Below, in pieces: positions 26,051 to 35,768 of a DNA stretch of 64,000 nucleotides. This stretch comes from Theocolax elegans. Lineage: Eukaryota; Arthropoda; Insecta; Hymenoptera; Cerocephalidae. The position numbers were made by a program, and so were the translations under genes. How positions within the stretch are numbered: position 1 is the first letter of the stretch; each line of letters begins with the position of its first letter. The notes below the pieces were generated by a model. The model searched no databases. It had not been told where the DNA came from and was given only the letters and a program-made list of their open reading frames with translations. Location: NCBI GenBank assembly GCA_026168455.1, contig CM047428.1:909387-973386 (forward strand), read 5' to 3'.

Positions 26051-26863
26051 AGTGTTACGGGTGAGTCATCGCGGTATCGATATCCGCGCGAGCTGTTCAT
26101 CGCGATACCGATGCTCGCTTATGACAAAGGGATACTCTCCAGTGTGATTATTTAATTACGCTTTCTTCTGCGCTTACATTCGATAATTATAATTTTACAA
26201 ACCTTTTAGTTTTCTGCAAAAATAAATTTTGGAAACAGTAAATTTGTCTATCTCGGGAACCGCAAGAGATATAAAAAAAATTCAAAATGGCCTCAACATG
26301 GTTCCGAATCGCCTATACACTCACGAAAATAAAATTTCAAATTTCCAAAAAACGAACTTTTTTCATGGTTGGGTAGTGTTACGGGTGAGTCATCGCGGTA
26401 TCGATGCTCGCGCGAGCTGTAAGTCATCGCGATAGCGATGCTCGCTCATGACAAAGGTATACTCTCCAGCGTTATTATCTAATTACGCTTTCTTCCGCGC
26501 TTATACACGATAATTATAATTTTACAAACCTTTTAGTTTTCTGCAAAAAATAAATTTTGGAAACAGTAAATTTGTCTATCTCGGGAACCGCAAGAGATAT
26601 AAAAAAAATTCAAAATGCCCTCAGCATGGTTCTGAATCGTCTATACACTCACGAAAATAAAATTTTAAATTTTCAAAAAACGAGATTTTTTCATGGTTGA
26701 GTAGTGTTACGGGTGAGTCATCGCGGTATCGATGCTCGCGCGAGCTGTAAGTCATCGCGATAGCGATGCTCGCTCGTGACAAAGGTATACTCTCCAGCGT
26801 TATTATCTAATTACGCTTTCTTCCGCGCTTATATACGATAATTATAATTTTACAAACCTTTTA
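25883..26863 (+). repeat. Three tandem copies of a ~326-bp unit
   Basis: Units start at 25883, 26208 and 26535 (each AGTTTTCT) and the array ends at about 26863. Copies 2 and 3 are nearly identical; copy 1 is more diverged. Each unit has an AT-rich half with the word GGAACCGCAAGAGATAT and a GC-richer half with GTGAGTCATCGCGGTATCGA, which partly self-pairs with the nearby CATCGCGATAGCGATGCTCG. The open frames at 25904-26155 and 26229-26435 simply read through the repeat and show no sign of being genes. The array may serve as a replication or packaging signal; that is a guess. Confidence 0.85.
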
Positions 26864-27289
26864 GTATAAAAACCTCTCGTTCCTCGCACGAGATTCTCGA
26901 GCCAAAGAGGATGTACCCACGACAAATGACCAATATTCGCCGACAAAAATGTTCATGATAATTGCGCGCGAAACTTTTTTTCGTACCACTACACAGTTTT
27001 TTGGTCTCCAATGTATTTTATCCACATCCACTTTATGGTGCTTTACAACTAACATAAAGTGTACCGATAAATATCTATAAAAGCGCCAACCGTCTTCGAA
27101 CAGAATAACTTGCACTAAAGAATGGGACTGTTCACGCAAATCAATCGGGTACGGGCGTAAACGCCGAAAGGTTAAAACACTATGCAATACCGGATCTATC
27201 GGTTGAACACTTGTTCGGGAACTCTCAATAACCGATTCTTGCTCTCTCGATATATCTCCGAGACAAACGTCTTTCTCCTCCGGTAACAT
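26861..27289 (-). CDS. Orphan protein, leftmost Maverick gene
   Basis: This 142-residue frame is the only substantial minus-strand ORF of the element that does not shadow another gene. I do not recognise the protein: I see no signal peptide, clear membrane segment or known motif, only mixed acidic and basic sequence with hydrophobic stretches (around residues 85-95 and 110-120) and a basic Arg-rich C-terminus. Its stop lies where the 326-bp tandem array ends. Support for a real gene comes from its position facing away from the polymerase gene and from an initiator-like TCAGTT 12 bases before its ATG, the same spacing as the TCAGTC before the ATPase ATG. An upstream or downstream spliced exon is possible. 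Confidence 0.45.
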   Translation of the reverse strand: MLPEEKDVCLGDISREQESVIESSRTSVQPIDPVLHSVLTFRRLRPYPIDLREQSHSLVQVILFEDGWRFYRYLSVHFMLVVKHHKVDVDKIHWRPKNCVVVRKKVSRAIIMNIFVGEYWSFVVGTSSLARESRARNERFLY

Positions 27290-27295
27290 TGTCGA

Positions 27296-27301
27296 AACTG
27301 A
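27296..27301 (-). promoter_or_regulatory. Initiator-like TCAGTT before the orphan gene
   Basis: On the minus strand TCAGTT begins 12 bases before the ATG. It matches the arthropod core-promoter initiator TCAKTY. A TATAAAG lies a few bases further upstream on the same strand, closer than usual for a TATA box. Confidence 0.4.
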
Positions 27302-27938
27302 ACTTTATACATCGTTCTTTTAATTTTGCAACTAAAGCAAATTTTAACATGCTTCGACTTTAGCGAGGATGCTCTCGCGTAATTTGACCCATACTTGTAT
27401 AGAAATATAAATTAAACTGGTTGGGAGGGTAAATTTTTTACATCGAACGTCATCGTATTGTTTTTAATCAAATAATAAAACATCAAAACAATGTTTAGCA
27501 TTTTATAAGAAACTGTATACTTGCACGTGTTTTCATTTTCATTTCTTTTTTCATACGTAAATGTCAACGTAGCACGCGTTTGATTTAATATTATTTATCT
27601 AGTTTCAAAGCGTATTTTATATCTGCGCATTTATGTTTTTAAAATTTACCACATCTCTTGCACGATCTGTCGTTTAATTCATGATGATGATGCGAAACAA
27701 ACGTGAGTTTCACCGATTCGATTTTAGCATCGAGCTGCAGTTTGACATGTTATTTATATATGAGATTCAAAGAATTTCTAAAATTTGATGAAATACATTT
27801 TTTTTTTGTTGGTAATATGTAGTAGTAGACACATACTTTTTAGATATTACTCCCCCACCATTCACAACTGGGTAATCGTATAAGAGGACACAGTTTTTTT
27901 CGCAGACATTATACTGTGTACTCCGTTGAAAGTGCATT
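27302..27938. promoter_or_regulatory. Divergent intergenic region upstream of the polymerase gene
   Basis: About 640 bp separate the minus-strand orphan from the plus-strand polymerase start. The DNA is AT-rich with no coding sequence that I can support. It probably holds promoters for both genes. A TATAAG at 27879-27884 lies 60 bases before the polymerase ATG, a plausible TATA position if transcription starts near 27909. Confidence 0.4.
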
Positions 27939-30900
27939 ATGGATCAAGTATCTAAGATTCATGTTCTCAGTGTTCTCAATTGTGTTTTACGTATAGCGAT
28001 TGTACGCGAACCAATGATTCGCACAATCAGTAAGAATATGCGTAGAGACAATCTAAAGACTTTTTCTACCAACATTTTGTTAAAAAAATTACGGTCTTTG
28101 GTTTCATTATGTAGCAGCGGTACGATTGAACATATGTTTAAAGTAGGGTTGTTCGATAATCAAATTATCAGATCAGTAATTATACGTGTGTTGAGAGACA
28201 GGAATCTTCATAACAACTCTAAATTCAGGAATATTATACACCGCGCCGGTACGTATTTTACTAGATCTTGTAAAGAGATTTTAGTATTGAATACTTAAAA
28301 TTTATATATTTTAGCACTTAAAGAAATGGACGATGATGTTGAAGGAGATAATTATATTATGAATTGTCAATACAAAGTTGGTAAGTGTACAATATAGTTT
28401 TGTAAATTGACTTAATTTCTAATGCTTCTAATGCTTTTATATTTTACATTAGAACCCGACGGTATAGAAGAAATTAGACGTAATCAGCCGACCTCATCGT
28501 TTGAAGCAGATCCAATACCATCGACCAGTCGAATCATCGATACGCATGATGATAACGAATATTCATCCAGCATCACCTCCTGCTCGAGTTGTAGCGATAC
28601 TTCATCCGTTGACGATAATTGTACGTATTATTCTTTATCTCGACACGTTTGTTTTAAACATTATAAATTGAATTTAATTTCATTTACAAAGGTGGCGTTT
28701 TCCAGAAAGGTGAAGGTTCACCAGAACAACGTTTCATTATCGAAAACCAAGTACGCAAACATTTTCAACGATTCGGGTTGGACGGAATGGAAGTTCAAGG
28801 AAGAGTAGCACGACCACCACCTGACGCAAATATATATGAGTGGATGGAAGGAGCTCTAAACGACTTACATCGTCATTTATGTGGCGATCGCGACGGTTCT
28901 GATTTCATAGGTGTAACTATCGATTCAGAAAGATTTATTCACGGATCTTTGTGGTTATCGTTCAGACCTATTTGTGATTTTAATGTGGAAGATCTATGGA
29001 ACTTGTTATACAGTGCTGCTCAAAGTGCGGACGATTTTAGCATTGATGATTCGTTACGAATTAAATATGCTATTGTGCGGAATGTTTTGGGCCGCGGTCG
29101 AGTTAGGTTAACAGAGCAATGTGTACTTAAAAAATCAATTTTGACTATAAGGAACGATGATATTTTTTGTTTACCTCGGTCTCTAGTAACAGCATTGGCT
29201 TATGTGGTTAGAGGACAGATACGTTCGGGACAACTACACGAGTATTGGACAGCTATCAGAAATTCTGGCAGACCTCTACAAAAGGAAGCCGCTCTAGAAC
29301 TAGTAGCTTTAGCGCAGGTTGCGATACCTGCTACCGGATGCGGAATAAATGAAATTCATCATTTTCAAGAATTTTTTGCTGATCGTGGTGTTGTCATAGT
29401 GGTATACAATTTCCAAAATTTCGGACGTGGTGAACACCCTGTTTATGACGGTACGAAATTCGTGATTGATACACATAAAAACATTACTCACTTTTTACGT
29501 ATCATGTACTACGAATCGTCAAATCACTACCAACCGATTCTAAATTTGATAGGTGCTAGCGGTAGTAGGGGTTACTGCATACCGTGCAATCAAAGTTACA
29601 GAAACGTTGAAGATCATCGGTGTTCTCACAGATGCTATAAGTGCATGCAAATTCCACCATGCGATTCCCATGAAATTTTAAAAAAATGTCCAATGTGTCT
29701 TAGAAGTTTCTTCGGTGAGGTGTGTTTCAATAATCACCGCAAACATGAATCATTCAAGAAGAATCTTAGTGTTTGTAAGGCTATTCAAGTTTGTCAATCT
29801 TGCTGCAAAACGGTTCGTGTATATAGTCGTAGAGAAAAACACGAGTGTGGTATTGTATATTGCAAAACTTGTAATGAACGATTACCAAGTGACCATTTTT
29901 GTTACGTTCAACATATCAAACGCGATAAGAAAACTTTAAGAACGATTTTCTTATTTTATGATTTCGAAACGGAGCAAACATTATCTGTATTGGGTGACGT
30001 TAATAAAAAAATACATGTTCCAAATCTATGCGTAGTGCAGCAAGTTTGCAGCTTTTGCCTTGAAGATACCAATATTTCAAACAGATGTGTACAATGTGGT
30101 ATACGCGAATATATATTTAAAACAGATCCTGTCAAAGAACTGGTTGAACTCGCTTTGACTCCTCGAAAAATATTCAAAAAGGTTGTCTGTATTGCCCACA
30201 ATTCTCAAGGGTTTGATGCTCAATTTATATTTAAATATCTTGTGGAGAAACGTAGCGGTCGTATCAAACCAACTGTAATTTTGAATGGATCCAAAATCAT
30301 TTTGATGGAGTTTAAGAATATTAAATTTATCGACAGTTTAAATTACTTCCACATGCCGCTGAGTACTTTGCCAAAAGCATACGGCTTATCTGGAATTGAA
30401 AAAGGTACGTTTCCTCACTTATTCAACACACAAGAACACCAATCTTATATTGGACCGTTACCGTCTTTGGAAATGTACGCTCCAGATAGTATGCATCCTA
30501 ACGAAAGAGAAAATTTTTTGTCGTGGTATAGAGAACAACAGGAGGCGGGATATATTTTTGATTTTCAAAAAGAAATTGTAAAATATTGTAAGCAAGACGT
30601 GAACATTCTGAGGTTGGCTTGCTTGAATTTTCGATCAACATTCATAAAGTACGATGTAGACCCATTCGTGGAATGTTCTACAATTGCTTCGGCATGCATG
30701 CATGTTTATAGAAAGAATTTTTTAAAGAAGAATCAGATAGGCCTAATTCCAATAGGAGGGTACCGACGTGCAGATAATCAATCTATCAAAGCGATTCAAT
30801 GGTTATATTGGATGGAGAAAAAGGAATTAAACAGAGAAATTGCACACGCTGGTCGATGCCGAGAAAAGAAAATAATAGAGGGTATTCTAGTGGACGGTTA

Positions 30901-32584
30901 CTGTGTTCCCACTGAACATGAAACCCATAATGGTATAGTTCTCCAATTCCATGGATGCTATTGGCATGGCTGTCCGCGATGTTACAAAATAAATAGAGAT
31001 GAAATTTTATCGGACGGTCAATCGATGGATGATAGATTCGAAAAAACCAACGTCATTTCTGAAAAAATCAGAGCCGGTAATTATGAATTAATCGAAATTT
31101 GGGAGTGTGTATTTAAGAAGAAAGTTTCCGAAAGTGCAGAAATGAAACAATTTCTACGAGAAATAAGTAGTTTATTAGATCGAAAACCACTAGATCCCCA
31201 TGATGCTTTCTTTGGTGGACGTACGGGTAACACGGTAAAAGTATACGACTGCAATGAAGAGGAAAAGATTAGATACGTTGATGTTTGCTCACTCTATCCG
31301 TACATATGTAAAAGAGGAAAATATCCCATAGGTCATCCAAAATTGTATGTAGGAGAAGAAGAATGTCAAAAACTTATAGGACACGCACTCGATGTATCGA
31401 AAGTCGACGGATTGATTATGTGCGATGTGTTACCTCCGAGAAATTTGTACCATCCAGTTCTTCCTGTGAGAATGCATGGTAAGCTAATTTTCCCATTGTG
31501 TCGTTCGTGTTGCGAAGAAATGACACAAACTGATTGCCCTCATGAAGATCCGCTAGAACGACTTCTGCAAGGAACTTGGGTATCCGAAGAAGTTAAAAAA
31601 GCTGTCGAATTAGGCTACGTTGTTCATGCAGTACACGAAATTTGGCAATATAAAATGACACAGTATGACCCTAAAACGCAGAATGGCGGTATATTTGCAC
31701 GATATATAGATGGGTTTTACAAAGATAAAAACGAAGCTTCAGGATATCCACCAGACTGTGTTACCGATGAGGAAAAGAATCAGTATATAACAAATATTGA
31801 GCGTAAAGAAGGTATACGATTAAACAAAAGTAACATTAAGTTTAACCCCGGATTAAGATCCGTGGCAAAATTATCTTTAAATTCTCTGTGGGGTAAGTTG
31901 GCTCAGCGTGAAAATAAGCCGAAAACGGAGGTGATTACACAACCGCAGAGATTGGTAGAGCTGCTTACCAGTGTGGAAATTGATGTGAATTCAATTTTAC
32001 CCGTAAACGATGATACACTGTACGTAAATTGGCAATATAAAAGTGATTCCCTCAGACCATCACACACTACGAGCGTAGTCGTTGCTGCTTTCACGACATC
32101 TCAAGCCCGTCTGAAATTATTTGGGTACTTGAACGAATTAGGAGAACGCGTTCTCTACTACGACACTGACTCTGTACTCTATGTGAGTAGAAAGAGTGAT
32201 AAAGATTTACCGCTCGGTAACATGCTTGGAGATCTTACCGATGAATTGGCTGACAAAGGAATAGGAACCTACATTACATCTTTTATTTCAGGGGGGCCAA
32301 AATTTTACGCATACAAGTACAAAACTCCAAATGGCGAAGAATGCGTGTGTAAAGTAAAAGGAATTCGTTTAAATTATACAAACAGTCAACGAGTGAACTA
32401 TGATAGTATACGGGAAATGATCACTGCAAGTACGAATGAGATAACGTTAACTTCATCGGCTATTAGAAGAACGCGTTTTCACGACGTCGTAACGCAGGAC
32501 GAGACGAAAACCTGTAAACCTGTTTACGGTAAAAGAAGATTTGTGAACCTGTATAAAAGTTACCCGTATGGATACAAATGCTGA
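27939..32584 (+). CDS. polB: Protein-primed family B DNA polymerase, four exons
   Basis: This is the element's replicative polymerase. Proposed exons are 27939-28248, 28315-28380, 28453-28620 and 28692-32584, giving 1,478 residues. Introns of 66, 72 and 71 nt have GTACGT, GTAAGT and GTACGT donors and AG acceptors, and all three junctions keep frame. In this numbering the exonuclease residues are D605/E607 (YDFE), D690 (NSQGFD) and D817 (YCKQD); the polymerase motifs are D1045 (DVCSLYP), N1245 (LNSLWG) and D1339/D1341 (YYDTDS). Residues ~475-595 are rich in Cys/His pairs, probably zinc-binding. A CLPRS motif at C341 weakly recalls an OTU-type centre. Reading exon 4 alone would need a TTG (28778) or internal ATG (28787) start and would lose conserved-looking upstream codons. 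The first exon's role is unknown. Catalytic residues all look intact. Confidence 0.9.
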
Positions 32585-32837
32585 CAAGAATCAAGAAGGT
32601 TGATGGCAAGAAGTATAAACATTGTTGAGATAAAGTACAAGCATCATTTTACTTTGTACATCCACACGTGCATGGACTCCTGCAAGAGTACGTACGCCTT
32701 ATAACGATTTGGGAGAAAGATATAGTGCACTTTTACATCCGATGCAATCAACGGTCTGTAATTTGCGCAGAATCGAATAATACCTGTTCCCTACTTGACA
32801 GTCCAAAGTTACTAAATTTCATTTTTCGTAATCCAAA
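32585..32837. other. Spacer after the polymerase gene
   Basis: The frame at 32668-32877 begins with GTG and has no recognisable motif, so I do not call it. A GTACGT splice-donor-like site at about 32688 follows a short ATG frame (from 32672). It might be a leader exon of the small gene at 32838, but no joined reading is secure. Confidence 0.35.
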
Positions 32838-33002
32838 ATGGGTCAAAATAAGAGTAAACCAGATCAGATACCACTAATTGTTAAAAAGCAGGGAAAGAAA
32901 GACGGTATCCACACAAAGTCTCAATGGAAAAAGTACTCCGAAAATTTTTCTACTAATACCATCAGAATGTGTAAGAAAAAAGATAATTATAAAAAAATGT
33001 AA
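32838..33002 (+). CDS. Small basic protein with N-myristoylation-like start
   Basis: This 54-residue frame starts MGQNKSK. A glycine at position 2 with serine at position 6 and following lysine is the classical N-myristoyltransferase recognition pattern, which would anchor the protein to membranes. The rest is strongly basic, with lysine clusters near residues 16-22 and at the C-terminus, and no other motif. It sits between the polymerase stop and an AATAAA signal, so it may be expressed from its own short transcript or as the last exon of a spliced one. I do not recognise a family, and such a short frame could be chance; the motif plus Lys-rich composition makes me favour a real gene slightly. 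Confidence 0.45.
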   Translation: MGQNKSKPDQIPLIVKKQGKKDGIHTKSQWKKYSENFSTNTIRMCKKKDNYKKM

Positions 33003-33038
33003 TTAGAAAAATTGATCGATGTATCAACTCTACTTGCT

Positions 33039-33044
33039 AATAAA
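33039..33044 (+). terminator. Polyadenylation signal AATAAA
   Basis: AATAAA lies 37 bases after the stop of the small protein and ~455 bases after the polymerase stop, before a gene-free T-rich stretch. It is the likely 3' end for the left plus-strand transcripts. Confidence 0.45.
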
Positions 33045-33234
33045 CGATTTGATGAAAGATATTTTTACCCATTTCACTCTCTTACATTCACCTTACATTT
33101 TTTTTTTATTTTCACCTTCTAACGACAATGTACAACGTAAAAAAAAATACGCGTTTTACTAATTATAAATTTCATTAAATTATTAAAAATTAATTTTGTA
33201 TTTCTATCAAATGTCTGAATCGCTCAAACGAGAC

Positions 33235-33440
33235 ATAAGATCATCTGTGCGGTAGCTCGAGGTTTTTGGGCGCGTGTACACGAGCGGGGCGCGATGTTGT
33301 ACGAGCTCGTTTGACCGCGCGAACGTAGACGAGCTCGATCGCAAAACGCTCGTAAGCGGTTGCGCGCGGGGGCCCCACTGCGGTTCGCGAGCTCCTCGTT
33401 CGAGGTACGAGATTCACGGTACGAATACTTCATTTCCACG
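33235..33440. promoter_or_regulatory. GC-rich block between polymerase unit and ATPase gene
   Basis: About 200 bp that are strikingly GC-rich for this element, with repeated ACGAGCTCG-type palindromic words (near 33301, 33330 and 33388) and GCGCG runs. Short ORFs occur on both strands (33224-33511 -, 33274-33501 +), as expected in GC-rich DNA, and are not convincing. Its place at the head of the tightly packed ATPase-to-protease gene block suggests a promoter or replication element; this is inference. Confidence 0.4.
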
Positions 33441-33449
33441 TACATGTAA

Positions 33450-33455
33450 TCAGTC
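33450..33455 (+). promoter_or_regulatory. Initiator-like TCAGTC before the ATPase gene
   Basis: TCAGTC begins 12 bases before the ATPase ATG and matches the arthropod initiator TCAKTY. Transcription starting here would give a leader of about ten bases. Confidence 0.45.
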
Positions 33456-33461
33456 GTCATC

Positions 33462-34145
33462 ATGGACACGAGATGGAAACATCCATTTACAGCGATACTA
33501 AGTGGTCCCACAGGTTGTGGAAAGACAGTGTTTGTTAAAAAATTTCTTAAAAATCTCGAGCGAATGTGCGATACACGAATCGATCGTAAAATTTTGTATT
33601 ACGCCGAATGGCAACGGGGATACAGAGATTTGGGAAAGCAAATAGAATTTCGAGAAGGATTACCGCAAATCAGTGACTACGCAAACGATCCTCGATCAAA
33701 ATTGATAATTATCGACGATTTGATGAGAGAATCATCGACGGCTGGAGGCGCGATCGTTAATCTATTTACAAAAGGGAGTCATCACAACAATTTGAGCGTG
33801 ATATTTATAACTCAAAACATCTTTCATCAGGGTAAGGGACAGCGCGACATATCCCTAAATACGCACTACATGGTACTATTTCGAAACTTACGCGATCGCG
33901 CTCAGATACACCACCTCGCTCGTCAAATCAGTCCCGAAGATCCGCGATTCATACGGGAAGCGTACGAGGACGCGACTAGTCAACCCTACGGATACCTCTT
34001 ACTCGATTTGAAGCAGGATACACCTGATAATTGTCGATTCCGTACAACAATCTTTCCCGAAGACGACCATCAATGCGTCTACGTGCAGAAGAAAAAGATA
34101 AAACTCTGCGACTTTACAAACTGCGTACCAGTCGTGTCGGTGTAA
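33462..34145 (+). CDS. FtsK/HerA-type genome-packaging ATPase
   Basis: This 227-residue P-loop ATPase is the predicted motor that drives element DNA into capsids, the counterpart of the poxvirus A32-type packaging ATPases. The Walker A motif GPTGCGKT is at residues 15-22. Walker B is the hydrophobic run ending in D85-D86 (IIIDD), followed by a polar motif in FITQN. The length fits Polinton ATPases. The ATG follows an initiator-like TCAGTC by 12 bases. Its stop codon overlaps the ATG of the next gene (TAATG), the first of a series of tight junctions through the morphogenesis block. All key residues appear intact. Confidence 0.9.
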   Translation: MDTRWKHPFTAILSGPTGCGKTVFVKKFLKNLERMCDTRIDRKILYYAEWQRGYRDLGKQIEFREGLPQISDYANDPRSKLIIIDDLMRESSTAGGAIVNLFTKGSHHNNLSVIFITQNIFHQGKGQRDISLNTHYMVLFRNLRDRAQIHHLARQISPEDPRFIREAYEDATSQPYGYLLLDLKQDTPDNCRFRTTIFPEDDHQCVYVQKKKIKLCDFTNCVPVVSV

Positions 34146-34495
34146 TGGCGTCGAAAAGTCGTCAACGCTCACCTTTCAGTAATAAAGTTACAGTAATTTT
34201 ACGGGCTCTGTACCATTTGAAAGACGAGCAACGAAAGGCTTTACTCACCAAATCAGATCCTAAACTGATAAAACATATTTGCGAGTGCGCATTGAATGTA
34301 TTAGCTGGAAACGTACCACTTAGTAAGAAACACAAGTCCCAATTACGTAAACACACAACTGTTTTGAGAAAACTAGCTGAACCGAGAATAAATATTAATC
34401 GTAAAAAGAAACTCATTGTGCAACGTGGAGGATTTTTACCAGCTTTACTTGCACCATTAATTGGTACGGTTTTAGCAAGTCTTGTGACTAAGTAA
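34145..34495 (+). CDS. pX-like small virion protein with hydrophobic tail
   Basis: The 116-residue protein starts at the ATG overlapping the ATPase stop; the frame is open further upstream (to 34031), but that part lies inside the ATPase gene. It is basic up to about residue 94 and then switches to a hydrophobic C-terminal segment (about 97-114). The junction QRGG|F (residues 93-97) fits the adenain-type cleavage consensus (M/I/L/N/Q)-X-G-G|X. A basic protein followed by GG and a Leu/Ile/Pro/Ala-rich segment resembles adenovirus pX, a core-associated protein cut by the viral protease. I infer a DNA-binding or membrane-active virion component processed by the protease at 40207-40722. The assignment is by pattern, not by alignment. 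Confidence 0.6.
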   Translation: MASKSRQRSPFSNKVTVILRALYHLKDEQRKALLTKSDPKLIKHICECALNVLAGNVPLSKKHKSQLRKHTTVLRKLAEPRININRKKKLIVQRGGFLPALLAPLIGTVLASLVTK

Positions 34496-34503
34496 TCAAC
34501 GGT

Positions 34504-35337
34504 ATGGAGCATGCTCGAAAAATGGTTCTCGTCCCGTACGAGAATGTGGAGCGTATGAGGCAACAATGTGCATTTGACAGCGGTATGAATTCCGTACAAA
34601 CACCTGGTACGACCATGAGTAGACTCGATGAAGAAATGAAGGATATTTTAAATTCCAATACGTACAAAGACGAGAGAGAAAAATGGTGTCTTTACAGCCA
34701 AGTTTTACAAAGATATCTTCATTTTAGAAACAGCGACACTCGTCACGACCAATTGAAAGAAATAAATGATTTTGGCGATGATGAGGTGACGAAAAGACCA
34801 CGAGAAGACGAGGCAGAAAAAAAAGCTATCGACGAACGCGTGATTGAGACCGTTCCCGTCAAGTTTAAAAAAATGGCTGATAATTTATTACATCATCTGA
34901 GAAGTCACGAAAATATATCGTGGAATGATAGAGGTAAAATGATCATAGATGGCGCACCGATGAAGGGTATGAACATTATCGATCTGGTAAATGACGCCGT
35001 AAGAAATAGAAAAAGAACGCCTCCACAGGGTAGCGCTCAGTTTGCGTCATTGCTTCGTCGTGCATCGGTTCCCAGAGAATACATTGGAAACGAACGCGTT
35101 TGGAGAGAGGTCGCAAAGAAATCGTTATCGTCAAGTTCGTCATCGGATGAAACACACGCGTCTAAACTACCAAAAACTGACACTGATAGTGCCAATCATT
35201 TAAAAAGGAAAGCGAGTTCCATCTCTACGAGTAGCTCGGACGAGGAAGATCGTACTCCGCGTATTAATAGGGTTAAGACACCTGTGAGACCAGGTAATCT
35301 ATTATTGAATTCATGGCAGCGACTAGCGGGGAAGTAA
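34504..35337 (+). CDS. Conserved Maverick protein of unknown function
   Basis: This 277-residue protein begins with MEHARKMVLVPYENVERM. Around residues 40-80 it has a TPGTTMSRLDEEM-like segment followed by YSQVLQRYL, an arrangement I associate with an uncharacterised protein carried by many insect Mavericks. The middle is helical and charged; about residues 200-255 are serine-rich and acidic (SSSSSSSDE, STSSSDEED), typical of phosphorylated flexible linkers. No catalytic motif is visible. It starts 8 bases after the preceding stop, and its last 25 bases overlap the PLA2 gene in another frame. A structural or DNA-associated role is a guess. Confidence 0.65.
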   Translation: MEHARKMVLVPYENVERMRQQCAFDSGMNSVQTPGTTMSRLDEEMKDILNSNTYKDEREKWCLYSQVLQRYLHFRNSDTRHDQLKEINDFGDDEVTKRPREDEAEKKAIDERVIETVPVKFKKMADNLLHHLRSHENISWNDRGKMIIDGAPMKGMNIIDLVNDAVRNRKRTPPQGSAQFASLLRRASVPREYIGNERVWREVAKKSLSSSSSSDETHASKLPKTDTDSANHLKRKASSISTSSSDEEDRTPRINRVKTPVRPGNLLLNSWQRLAGK

Positions 35338-35768
35338 AGTTAAAAATGGATGACGAAAAGAGTGTACTAGACTCGATGATCGAGTTACTTCCTTTTGAAA
35401 TGCATGTACCCGGCTATAAATTTTGTGGTCCAGGTACGAAACTAGTCGAACGTCTCGAACGTGGTGAAATTGGAATCAATCCATTGGACGATGCTTGTCG
35501 AGAACACGATATTGCCTACGCTGATAAGAAGACGAATCGAAATCAGGCCGATCGAGTTTTGGCTGAACGTGCTTTTTCACGTATGTTGGAGGGGGATACT
35601 CCGAGCGATGAAAGAACTCTGGCGATGATGACTGCTTGCTGTATGGTTAGTAAAATCACGTTCGAAAAATTTTTTGGACGTATTAAGAAAGCAATCAAGC
35701 GTAACAATAAGAAAAAGAATAAAAAAAACAAAAAAACCTTATCAAAAGAGGCTAAGAATCATGAATAA
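35313..35768 (+). CDS. Parvovirus-type phospholipase A2 domain protein
   Basis: The 151-residue protein carries a viral PLA2 domain. The calcium-binding loop is GYKFCGPGT (about residues 34-42) and the catalytic helix is PLDDACREHDIAY (57-69) with H65-D66. Domains of this type in parvovirus VP1 and in Maverick/adintovirus proteins hydrolyse phospholipids so that incoming particles can leave endosomes; a similar role is inferred here. The C-terminus (from about 125) is a lysine/asparagine-rich basic tail. The ATG at 35313 gives a 25-base overlap with the preceding gene; a second ATG at 35346 would avoid most of it and still keep the whole domain. It overlaps the integrase start by 8 bases. Confidence 0.85.
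   Translation: MAATSGEVKLKMDDEKSVLDSMIELLPFEMHVPGYKFCGPGTKLVERLERGEIGINPLDDACREHDIAYADKKTNRNQADRVLAERAFSRMLEGDTPSDERTLAMMTACCMVSKITFEKFFGRIKKAIKRNNKKKNKKNKKTLSKEAKNHE

Noticed and set aside
25904..26435. Two similar ORFs (83 and 68 residues) repeated near the left end
   Set aside because: They are the same frame read through the 326-bp tandem units; the third unit does not keep it, and the right part differs by frameshift. It is a repeat effect, not a protein family.
28778..32584. Polymerase gene starting at the first codon of the long frame
   Set aside because: That codon is TTG. Credible coding sequence continues upstream and joins in frame to earlier exons through well-formed introns.
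33224..33511. 95-residue minus-strand and 75-residue plus-strand ORFs before the ATPase
   Set aside because: They lie in a GC-rich block, overlap each other and the ATPase start, and carry no motif.
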